A DNA stretch of 10,647 nt. Source: Spirochaetaceae bacterium (GTDB taxonomy: Bacteria; Spirochaetota; Spirochaetia; DSM-27196; PWMO01). Every line of letters begins with the position of its first letter. The first letter of the stretch is position 1. The translations under genes were made by a program, and so were the position numbers. Shown one piece after another: positions 1 to 5,640 of the stretch. The notes under the pieces were generated by a model that saw only the letters and a program-made list of their open reading frames with translations, had not been told where the DNA came from and made no database searches. The stretch covers positions 1 to 10,647 of the forward strand of contig PWMO01000185.1 of assembly GCA_003558175.1 (NCBI GenBank). The letters run 5' to 3'.

Positions 1-63
1 CAGATTGTGGAGCGGACCTGGGCAGCGCTGCTTGATGATCTGGAGGAGCAACCACCGGCGTGA
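1..63 (+). CDS. 3' end of a gene, possibly a low-molecular-weight protein tyrosine phosphatase (partial)
   Basis: An open frame enters from the left edge and gives 20 residues ending in ALLDDLEEQPPA before a TGA at 61-63. The amphipathic pattern (a helix ending in LLDDL) resembles the last helix of LMW protein tyrosine phosphatases, whose ends commonly read like a helix finishing in LLxxL. Such phosphatases are known neighbours of bacterial fructosamine/ribulosamine kinases, which is the next gene here. Twenty residues are too few to identify a family, so the name rests mostly on context. The stop overlaps the downstream GTG start (GTGA, 60-63), so the two are probably translationally coupled. 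Confidence 0.4.
   Translation, partial: QIVERTWAALLDDLEEQPPA
42..48 (+). promoter_or_regulatory. Ribosome binding site supporting the GTG start at 60
   Basis: GGAGGAG lies inside the end of the upstream reading frame, 11 bases before the GTG at 60. A second in-frame GTG at 72 would be 23 bases away, so this site favours the start at 60. Confidence 0.55.
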
Positions 64-956
64 TCAAGGGCGTGATCGAGGGCAAGGGTGATGTGGCAGA
101 GGCGGTATCCGAGGCGGTCGGTTCGCCGGTTCGAGTGGTGGATCGGCGTCCGGTCTCCGGAGGCTCGATCAACCAGACGTCCGTTCTGACCTTTGACACC
201 GGCCTGCGGGTGTTTCTCAAACAGAACAGCGGCAGGTACGAAGGGCTGTTTGCCGCCGAGGCTGAAGGGCTGGCGGCGCTGCACGCCGGCCCGGGACCGA
301 CCGCACCCAGACCGTTGGCGCTGTACCAGTCGGCCGAACACCAGTTTCTGGCGCTCGAGTACATAGAGAGCGGCAGCCGCGCGCCTGACTTCTGGTCGTC
401 GTTCGGGCAGTCGCTGGCCGAACTGCACCGGCGGCCCGGTGCGGATCGGTTTGGATTTGAATCGGACAACCACATCGGCCGCACGCCGCAGATAAACACG
501 TTCTGCGACACGTGGTGCGAGTTCTTTGCCCGCCATCGGCTCGGCTACCAGATTCGGCTGACCGAGCGGCAGCGAAGTGCCGACAGCCGGACCGTCTCGG
601 CGGTGATGCAGATTATCGAGAACCTTGACCGCTATCTCCCCGAGCCGGAACAGCCTTCGTTGCTGCACGGCGACCTGTGGGGCGGCAACTACATGGTTGG
701 AGCCGACGGGCACGCGGTGCTCATCGATCCGGCGGTTTACTACGGGCACCGTGAGGCAGACCTTGCCATGACCGAGCTGTTTGGAGGGTTATCGCCGCAG
801 TTTTACGCCGCCTACAACGAAGCGTGGCCACTGGACAAGGGGTATCGCGACAGAGTTGATCTCTACAACCTGTATCACCTGCTCAATCATCTGAATATGT
901 TCGGCTCGAGCTATCTGGGCTCGGTGCGCTCAATTGCGCAACGGTATGCGCGGTAG
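60..956 (+). CDS. Fructosamine/ribulosamine (ketosamine) 3-kinase family protein
   Basis: This 298-residue protein has the full length and motif order of the FN3K family, which phosphorylates the 3-position of sugar amines on glycated proteins so that the adduct falls off (protein deglycation in the cytosol). Bacterial members studied so far mostly prefer ribulosamines or erythrulosamines. Visible elements: glycine-rich loop SGGSIN at 33-38; the ATP-contacting lysine K54 in FLKQN; AEAEGL with E67 or E69 as its likely partner; the long family-typical stretch around DNHIGRTPQ (136-144); catalytic loop HGDLWGGN at 203-210 with D205; metal-binding IDP at 222-224 with D223; and a C-terminal LYNLYHLLNHLNMFG block (269-283). 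The P-loop has Ser36 where plant and human FN3K have a redox-active cysteine. Start: GTG overlapping the previous stop, supported by an upstream GGAGGAG. It is 9 bases before the next gene, so probably co-transcribed with it. Confidence 0.93.
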   Translation: MIKGVIEGKGDVAEAVSEAVGSPVRVVDRRPVSGGSINQTSVLTFDTGLRVFLKQNSGRYEGLFAAEAEGLAALHAGPGPTAPRPLALYQSAEHQFLALEYIESGSRAPDFWSSFGQSLAELHRRPGADRFGFESDNHIGRTPQINTFCDTWCEFFARHRLGYQIRLTERQRSADSRTVSAVMQIIENLDRYLPEPEQPSLLHGDLWGGNYMVGADGHAVLIDPAVYYGHREADLAMTELFGGLSPQFYAAYNEAWPLDKGYRDRVDLYNLYHLLNHLNMFGSSYLGSVRSIAQRYAR

Positions 957-965
957 GGCGATTGC

Positions 966-2234
966 ATGAAGAGCATCGCCGTCGTCAGTACCAATCAGTT
1001 TGTAAACCAAGCGATTGAGCGGGCGTGCGCGCAATACCGTGACGACTTCGAAGCGACGTTTCTGCGCAGCGTGGAAGAAACGGTTGAGCATCTGAACTAC
1101 GAACTGCCGCAGCTCACCCTGATTAACTGCTCGGACGATACCATCGCTGCGGACGAGATCCTGCAGGCGATTCGCCGCGACCCGTGGCTGCATTCGGGTG
1201 GCCTGATACTGGTGTTTGACCAGAACAGCGGCGGCCTTCTCCCTGCCGCGCTCGCTAATCTCAACGTGATCGCCACCATCGAGTACGCACGGCTGGAGTT
1301 CAATATTCCGCGGCTGCTGCGAATTCTGACCAACAATGATATTATTCTCCACCAGCGCGATCTCCACCTGCTGCTGGGCTTGAACCTGTCCGGATCACTG
1401 GTGCTCGACAACGATCCGTTTGACTTGACCACCTATTCCAATCTGCTGGCCAACTTTCTGTTCAACACCAACCTGCTGGATGCGTCGCGTCGCGACGAGT
1501 TTCACCTCGCGCTTATGGAACTGCTCGTGAACGCGATCGAACACGGCAACTGCCGCATCTCTTTCGCGGAGAAATCCGCCCATCTGGCCGGCGGCGGTGA
1601 TCCAATGGAGCTCATCCGCCGCAAGAACGAAGATCCGGAAGTGGCACAACGCAAGGTCCACCTCAGCTACCGTATCAGGCCGCACGAGTCGGAGTTCGTG
1701 ATTCGTGACGAGGGAAACGGGTTCGACTGGCGTTCGTACCAGTCGCCCGTAGGTAAGAGGGGCCTGTCGGTCGGCCACGGTCGCGGGATTTTCATGGCGC
1801 TGCACTATCTGGGGTCGCTTTCCTACAATGACCGGGGGAACGAGGTCACCTTCCGGCTCGAGCACCACCATAGCGGTCCGGTTGCGGTGCCGGGGCTCTT
1901 TGCTGATCAGGAAGAGCAGCACGTGGCCGACGGCGACGTCATCTTCACTGAAGGCGAGCAGTCCAGTCACCTCCATTACATCGTTTCAGGGCAGTACGAA
2001 GTCAGTGTGCGTGGCAGGTGGATATCCACGTTGACGCCGGCCGATATCTTTGTTGGCGAGATGTCCTTTCTGCTGAACAACCGGCGCTCGGCTACGGTGC
2101 GGGCGGTTGGCCCCGGCGTGTTGCTTCGGGTTTCCAAGATGCAGTTTATCAACACCATCAAGGAAAAGCCGTACTACGGCGTCTTTCTCGCGCGCCTGCT
2201 GGCGCAGCGACTGGTGCGAACACACCCGGCCTGA
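966..2234 (+). CDS. Signalling protein: degenerate receiver-like domain, GHKL ATPase, cyclic-nucleotide-binding domain
   Basis: This 422-residue soluble protein has three parts. Residues 1-125 alternate strands and helices like a response-regulator receiver, but the acidic pair after strand 1 is absent (VVSTN) and the phosphorylatable aspartate position reads LINCSDD, so it is probably not phosphorylated in the usual way. Residues about 150-300 are an RsbW/HATPase-type GHKL domain: N box ELLVNAIEHGN (185-195, N189), G1 box RDEGNGFD (247-254), G2 box GHGRGIFMA (270-278). No dimerisation helix with a phosphoacceptor histidine is seen, so it resembles an anti-sigma/serine-kinase domain more than a histidine kinase. 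Residues about 315-415 are a cyclic-nucleotide-binding domain; the phosphate cassette VGEMSF...RRSATVRA (363-380) keeps E365 and R374, the residues expected to bind cAMP or cGMP. The output partner is not visible. ATG start 9 bases after the kinase gene; ribosome binding site weak. Confidence 0.85.
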   Translation: MKSIAVVSTNQFVNQAIERACAQYRDDFEATFLRSVEETVEHLNYELPQLTLINCSDDTIAADEILQAIRRDPWLHSGGLILVFDQNSGGLLPAALANLNVIATIEYARLEFNIPRLLRILTNNDIILHQRDLHLLLGLNLSGSLVLDNDPFDLTTYSNLLANFLFNTNLLDASRRDEFHLALMELLVNAIEHGNCRISFAEKSAHLAGGGDPMELIRRKNEDPEVAQRKVHLSYRIRPHESEFVIRDEGNGFDWRSYQSPVGKRGLSVGHGRGIFMALHYLGSLSYNDRGNEVTFRLEHHHSGPVAVPGLFADQEEQHVADGDVIFTEGEQSSHLHYIVSGQYEVSVRGRWISTLTPADIFVGEMSFLLNNRRSATVRAVGPGVLLRVSKMQFINTIKEKPYYGVFLARLLAQRLVRTHPA

Positions 2235-2256
2235 AGCTCGCTACCCGGCCTGAAGC
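2224..2256 (+). repeat. 14-bp direct repeat across the stop codon
   Basis: ACCCGGCCTGAAGC occurs at 2224-2237 and again at 2243-2256, a 19-base period. The first copy contains the TGA stop of the signalling protein (2232-2234). It looks like a local tandem duplication; no function is evident. Confidence 0.6.
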
Positions 2257-2280
2257 CGACAGCAGACCCGCTGCCGGTTT
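2253..2280. terminator. Candidate bidirectional terminator between convergent genes
   Basis: AAGCCGACAGC (2253-2263) can pair with GCTGCCGGTTT (2270-2280) around a 6-base loop, with one A-C mismatch and one G-U pair when read on the plus strand. It ends in three T residues on the plus strand and two on the minus strand. The position between two convergent operons is right for a shared terminator, but the short T-tracts make it weak. Confidence 0.4.
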
Positions 2281-2289
2281 GCGCACGAG

Positions 2290-3999
2290 CTACTTGCGCA
2301 GAATACGGAAGACAATCGACGCCAGAAACCAGAGCGACAGGATGCCGGCCAGCCCGTATCCGGTCAGGCCGATGATCGAGACGGTTCTGAATAGCGGCGG
2401 AACGTTGGCCTGGATAATGAGCGACGAGCTCACCAGCAGCGCGGCCAGAACAAATCCAAGCACCAGGCGGTAACTCACCGCGTCCAGCGTTTCGCGCAGT
2501 GGCTCCAGCCCCGTTATGCGAAAACCAATCCGCAGCTTGCCGTTTCTGGTGAGCCGCAGCACCTCGCGCGCATCGATCGGGACATCACGCAGGAACCGCC
2601 CATAATCGTGCAGCAGCTCCGATCCTTCGTCAAAGAGATTCTTGGGCTTGATCTGGTGCAGAAACAGCTTGCGCGTAAACGGCCCGATGGTGTCCATCAA
2701 GTTAAACTCGGGATCAAGGTTGAGACCGACCGCCTCAATCGAGAGCATCGCCTTGGTCATCAGCATCAGGCTCGAAGGGATCGACAGATCGTGACGGACG
2801 ATCGTGGCGGTGAGTTCAATGAAGAAACGGTTGATGTCTACTTCGCCGAGCGATGTATCAACGTACTCGTCGATCAGATCCGCGATATCGTCTTCCAGCC
2901 GCTGGTGATCCAGTCGCGCGCCGTGGCGGCGCGTCAGCCCGAGGACGGCCTCGGTGACCCGGTTGGCGTCGCGGCGAAACGCGCCTACGATAGCATCGGT
3001 CAACATCTGCCGCTGAGCCGGGCGTACCCTGCCCATAATGCCGAAATCCAGAAAGCAGATGACGTTGTTTTCCAGCACCAGGATATTGCCGGGATGCGGG
3101 TCGGCGTGGAAGAAGCCGTGCAGAAAGACCTGCTCCAGCACAAGGTCGGCGCCATTTCTGGCGATCTTCTTCTTGTCGAACGAGCGATTCTTGCCGGATT
3201 CAATCTCGGCGAGTTTGGTGCCCTCGATGTACTCCATGGTGAGCACCCGTTCACTCGACGATTCCGCGTACGCCTTCGGCACGCGGATCCTGGGATTATC
3301 CTGGAAAAGCCTGCCGAAGCGAGTCATGTTGGCGCGCTCGACCGTGAAATTCAGTTCGTTGTAGATTGAACGACGAAACTCGTCCACCACGCCCAGGGGA
3401 TCAAAGTGCCGTGCGGCCGGGATGTAGCGCTCGGCAAGCCCGGCAACGTAGCGCAGAATATCGACGTCGGTCCGGATGGTATAGGCGATGTCCGGCCGTT
3501 GCACTTTGACCGCCACCATGCGGCCGTCGGCCAGCTGCGCCCGATGCACCTGCGCGATGGAGGCAGACGCTTCCGGCTCACGCTCAAACCAGCGGAACAC
3601 CTCGTCCAGCGGCCTGGCGAGCTCGGTTTCGATGATCTTGCGCACCTCGGCGAATCCGAACGGCTGCACGTTATCCTGCAGGTTGGCAAGCTCCTTCAGC
3701 AACTCCGGCGGCAGCAGGTCACTGCGGTTGCTTAAGACCTGGCCCAGCTTGATGAAAGTGGGGCCGAGCTCCTCCAGTGACTGGCGCAGCAGTATCCAGC
3801 GCTGCGCCGCCTCCGGGGCGCCCTCGGTCCAGCCGGTCATCTGCCGCAGCACGGGGAACACCTTGTCGAGCTTGAGCTTGCGCACCCAGTCGGAAAGTCC
3901 GTACGCAACCAACGTGCGCGCTATCTCCTGCAGACGGATGGGATGTCTGAGCGTTCTTTCGAGAAATGAGCGCCTTCTAATGATTCTCACCGGGGACAT
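2290..3999 (-). CDS. ABC1/AarF/UbiB-family atypical protein kinase-like membrane protein
   Basis: From the ATG at 3999 this is a 569-residue UbiB-family protein. Bacterial UbiB is needed for ubiquinone synthesis, and the family is an atypical kinase/ATPase fold on the cytosolic face of the membrane. Motifs (numbered from this start): the family-specific KLGQ at 84-87 followed by LSNRSDLLPPE; Ala-rich nucleotide loop ASASIAQVH (144-152); VAVKVQRP with K165; HADPHPGN (298-305) with D300 and N305; metal-binding DFG with D318. Two hydrophobic helices end the protein (about 509-530 and 539-564), the usual membrane anchor. The family ExD motif reads ELN (NELNF), with Asn for Asp. An in-frame ATG at 4053 would overlap sixA by 47 bases; the 3999 start has GAGGGG (4010-4015) 10 bases upstream and leaves a 7-base gap. 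Last gene of the minus-strand operon. Confidence 0.93.
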   Translation of the reverse strand: MSPVRIIRRRSFLERTLRHPIRLQEIARTLVAYGLSDWVRKLKLDKVFPVLRQMTGWTEGAPEAAQRWILLRQSLEELGPTFIKLGQVLSNRSDLLPPELLKELANLQDNVQPFGFAEVRKIIETELARPLDEVFRWFEREPEASASIAQVHRAQLADGRMVAVKVQRPDIAYTIRTDVDILRYVAGLAERYIPAARHFDPLGVVDEFRRSIYNELNFTVERANMTRFGRLFQDNPRIRVPKAYAESSSERVLTMEYIEGTKLAEIESGKNRSFDKKKIARNGADLVLEQVFLHGFFHADPHPGNILVLENNVICFLDFGIMGRVRPAQRQMLTDAIVGAFRRDANRVTEAVLGLTRRHGARLDHQRLEDDIADLIDEYVDTSLGEVDINRFFIELTATIVRHDLSIPSSLMLMTKAMLSIEAVGLNLDPEFNLMDTIGPFTRKLFLHQIKPKNLFDEGSELLHDYGRFLRDVPIDAREVLRLTRNGKLRIGFRITGLEPLRETLDAVSYRLVLGFVLAALLVSSSLIIQANVPPLFRTVSIIGLTGYGLAGILSLWFLASIVFRILRK

Positions 4000-4006
4000 G
4001 CGCTGT

Positions 4007-4495
4007 TTACCCCTCACGCGGTTTGATGAGCGCCAGAAGCTTCGTGCCTGCATTTTGCGATATCGAGCGCCAGTCTTCGCTGTCGATCTCGATGACTGCC
4101 GCCGTTCCCGGCTTCATCTTGTGGTGCTTGCCGACAAGCAGCTGTGTGAGTGCCTCCATTGCCGGGTTGTGCCCAATCATCGCGATGCGGTTACAGGAGT
4201 TGTCCTGGTTGCGCAGCACTTCCAGCCACGTCTCTTCAGTGGCATCGTAGAGCTCCGGGTCAGCATTGATCTCGCCGTTGTACCCGCACTGATCCTTGAT
4301 CACCTCGGCGGTCTGCACGGCGCGCACCGCATCAGAAGCAACGATGCAGTCCGGAACGAAGTTCTTCCCACGGAGTTGCTGTGCCAGGTAGATTGCCTGC
4401 CGCTCACCGGTCTCAGAGATCTCGCGCACAAAATCCCCCATATTCTCCTGGGCCGCTTCCGCGGCAACATGGCGAATCACCACTGCCTGCTTCAT
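4007..4495 (-). CDS. sixA: SixA-type phosphohistidine phosphatase
   Basis: A 162-residue protein of the histidine phosphatase (phosphoglycerate-mutase-like) superfamily, matching SixA in length. SixA removes phosphate from histidine-phosphorylated proteins; in E. coli the documented target is the nitrogen-PTS protein NPr, formerly thought to be ArcB. Visible active-site elements: VIRHVAAE at 6-13 with R8 and nucleophile H9 (the usual RHG or RHA is RHV here), SDAVRAVQTA at 54-63 with R58, ELYDA from 81, and IGHNP at 107-111 with H109. The ATG overlaps the TGA of the upstream flavoprotein gene by 4 bases (ATGA, 4492-4495) and has a strong AAGGAG 7 bases upstream, so translation of the two is coupled. 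The ABC1 kinase gene follows after 7 bases. The phosphatase assignment is firm; its substrate here is unknown. Confidence 0.9.
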   Translation of the reverse strand: MKQAVVIRHVAAEAAQENMGDFVREISETGERQAIYLAQQLRGKNFVPDCIVASDAVRAVQTAEVIKDQCGYNGEINADPELYDATEETWLEVLRNQDNSCNRIAMIGHNPAMEALTQLLVGKHHKMKPGTAAVIEIDSEDWRSISQNAGTKLLALIKPREG

Positions 4496-5094
4496 GGCAC
4501 CCCTCCTTCGCGATCAATCGGCACGGCGACAAGCTGCCGTGCGCGTTCTTCAACACGCTGCAGATACCCGTTGCGCGTTCGACGTGTCGCGTCACGCAAG
4601 CCGCCGAACACGTCTACAGCAACCGGCGTGACACCGCAGAACGAGAAGACCCGTTCGCGCCATATCATATCAAAAAGCGACTCGACCTGCGAAGCCTCGG
4701 AATCGCTCGTCACAAATACCAGGCCGCGACGCCCCTGCAGCAGCGGGCGAGGGTGTTTCCGCCCAAACTCGGGTCCCTCGAACTCGTAGGCAATTCCCGG
4801 GCGCAACACGCGGTCGAGCCAGCCCTTCAGTATGCCCGGGGGTTGGCCCCACCAGTCCGGATGAACTATAATCAACGCGTCCGCCTGCTGCAGGTCGCGG
4901 TAGTGCGCCTGAACGTCGGGGTCCAGGCTGTAGCGCCGCTGGATTTCCGTAAGCGGTAGAACGGGGTCAAACTGTTCGCGGTAGAGGTCGTGCTCGAGCA
5001 GTTCGTGGACTTGCAGAACCGAACGCAGGCGGTCGATGATGGCGTGGTTGAAGCTCCTGGCTGCCGGGTGAGCCGACAGAATAAAGATGCGCAA
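4492..5094 (-). CDS. NAD(P)H:quinone-reductase-like flavoprotein (flavodoxin-like fold)
   Basis: From a TTG at 5094 this is a 200-residue protein of the flavodoxin_2 family, which includes NQO1/MdaB-type quinone reductases and the KefF/KefG ancillary proteins; members bind FMN or FAD and pass two electrons from NAD(P)H to quinones. The N-terminus RIFILSAHPAARSFN (2-16) is the first strand plus flavin-phosphate loop. The block from 79 to 100 (PDWWGQPPGILKGWLDRV onward, then GIAYEF) is the family's most conserved signature, here with Gly-Gln before the double proline. The frame stays open to an ATG at 5217, but that start would place a perfect TATAAT inside the gene; the TTG has GAGAGGA 8 bases upstream and sits about 27 bases after the predicted transcript start. 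First gene of the minus-strand operon. Its specific substrate cannot be read from sequence. Confidence 0.85.
   Translation of the reverse strand: MRIFILSAHPAARSFNHAIIDRLRSVLQVHELLEHDLYREQFDPVLPLTEIQRRYSLDPDVQAHYRDLQQADALIIVHPDWWGQPPGILKGWLDRVLRPGIAYEFEGPEFGRKHPRPLLQGRRGLVFVTSDSEASQVESLFDMIWRERVFSFCGVTPVAVDVFGGLRDATRRTRNGYLQRVEERARQLVAVPIDREGGVP
4503..4508 (-). promoter_or_regulatory. Strong ribosome binding site of sixA
   Basis: AAGGAG, extended to AAGGAGGGG over 4500-4508, lies inside the 3' end of the upstream flavoprotein gene, 7 bases before the sixA ATG. It is the strongest Shine-Dalgarno sequence in this operon and supports both the ATG and the coupled overlap. Confidence 0.7.
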
Positions 5095-5102
5095 ACTTTG
5101 AT

Positions 5103-5109
5103 TCCTCTC
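5103..5109 (-). promoter_or_regulatory. Ribosome binding site that decides the TTG start
   Basis: GAGAGGA on the minus strand lies 8 bases from the TTG at 5094. No comparable site precedes the in-frame GTG at 5115, which would lie only a few bases from the predicted transcript start. Confidence 0.6.
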
Positions 5110-5127
5110 GGGCACCCTTTTTGTTAC

Positions 5128-5156
5128 ATTATACACGCACGGTGCACGGGTATCGA
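5128..5156 (-). promoter_or_regulatory. Sigma70-type promoter of the flavoprotein-sixA-ABC1 operon
   Basis: On the minus strand, a perfect -10 TATAAT (5128-5133) follows TCGATA (5151-5156, 4 of 6 matches to TTGACA) with a 17-base spacer. Transcription would begin near 5121, giving a leader of about 27 bases before the TTG start at 5094. It is the best -10 element I noticed in the window. Confidence 0.6.
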
Positions 5157-5182
5157 GTCGTCGGGCGACAGAAAGAACCTGC

Positions 5183-5211
5183 TTGCAACAGAGAAAATAC
5201 TTTAGTAAATT
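5183..5211 (+). promoter_or_regulatory. Candidate promoter of the suf operon
   Basis: TTGCAA (5183-5188) and TAAATT (5206-5211), each 4 of 6 to consensus, are 17 bases apart and would start transcription near 5218. The surrounding 5190-5225 is AT-rich against a GC-rich background and contains TTAGT twice (5202-5206, 5210-5214), which could be part of an operator. A TATATT at 5217-5222 is a closer -10 match but would leave almost no leader before the ATG at 5235. I do not recognise a specific IscR- or SufR-type site. Confidence 0.4.
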
Positions 5212-5234
5212 AGTCATATATTTGGGGGATTGGG

Positions 5235-5537
5235 ATGATATCCAAGGGCGAGTGCCTTGACGCTCTGAGAAATGTAATCGATCCGGAGATCGGCCTGAAC
5301 ATCGTTGATGTAGGTCTGATCTATCGCGTTGAACCGGGAGAAGATAGCATAGAAGTAGACTTCACGCTCACCTCGCCGGGGTGCCCTCTCGCGGACACCA
5401 TAATGGCGGATATTGTGCGTGAGCTTCAGCGGGCAAGCGGAATAGACAACGTTGTCGCGCAGCTGGTCTGGAATCCGCCGTGGAGCATTGATTTCATGAG
5501 CGAAGAGGCCCGACTGCAGCTGGGATACCCGATCTGA
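5235..5537 (+). CDS. DUF59/MIP18 family Fe-S cluster assembly factor (SufT-like)
   Basis: This 100-residue protein is a single DUF59 (MIP18) domain, the family of bacterial SufT and eukaryotic CIA2, which act in maturing or delivering Fe-S clusters. The family signature is clear: VIDPEIGLNIVDVGLIY at 14-30, TSPGCPLAD at 46-54 with the conserved C50, and VWNPPWS at 78-84 close to the usual end. It is about the minimal length for the domain, with no added P-loop (Mrp) or other domain. It opens the suf operon; ATG with GGGGGA (5224-5229) 5 bases upstream. DUF59 domains also occur in phenylacetate degradation (PaaD), but the suf neighbours make that reading unlikely. Its exact role, cluster transfer versus an accessory assembly role, is inferred from relatives. 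Confidence 0.9.
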   Translation: MISKGECLDALRNVIDPEIGLNIVDVGLIYRVEPGEDSIEVDFTLTSPGCPLADTIMADIVRELQRASGIDNVVAQLVWNPPWSIDFMSEEARLQLGYPI

Positions 5538-5572
5538 CGGGATACCCCGAATAGAGATAGAAATGAACCGGA

Positions 5573-5599
5573 AGGTCGGCGGCGAGTGCGTGGCGACCT
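5573..5599 (+). other. Inverted repeat in the untranslated gap before sufC
   Basis: AGGTCG (5573-5578) and CGACCT (5594-5599) are perfect complements around a 15-base loop, inside the 103-base gap between the DUF59 gene and sufC. Short enough to occur by chance, but this is the longest gap inside an otherwise tight operon, so an RNA structure affecting sufC translation or stability is possible. Confidence 0.3.
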
Positions 5600-5627
5600 G
5601 CGGAGGCTACGGTGCAGCAACATACGG

Positions 5628-5633
5628 AAGGAG
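5628..5633 (+). promoter_or_regulatory. Ribosome binding site that decides the sufC start
   Basis: AAGGAG lies 7 bases before the ATG at 5641. The alternative in-frame ATG at 5563 has no comparable site, and the SufC family usually begins right at this position. Confidence 0.75.
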
Positions 5634-5640
5634 CAAAGGT

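Noticed and set aside
2608..3369. A 253-codon plus-strand open frame inside the ABC1 kinase gene
   Set aside because: It lies wholly antisense to the conserved kinase region and has no recognisable domain.
4000..4053. An earlier start (ATG at 4053) for the ABC1 kinase
   Set aside because: It would overlap sixA by 47 bases, and the extra 18 residues look unlike the family; the ATG at 3999 has a GAGGGG site at a good distance.
3488..4789. A 433-codon plus-strand open frame opposite the ABC1 kinase, sixA and flavoprotein genes
   Set aside because: It is antisense to three well-supported genes, Ser/Arg/Leu-rich without recognisable motifs, and spans gene boundaries; it arises from GC-rich codon use on the other strand.
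5095..5217. An earlier start (ATG at 5217) for the flavoprotein
   Set aside because: It would put the perfect TATAAT within the gene, and the extra 41 residues do not look like part of a flavodoxin fold, which begins at the RIFILSAHP strand.
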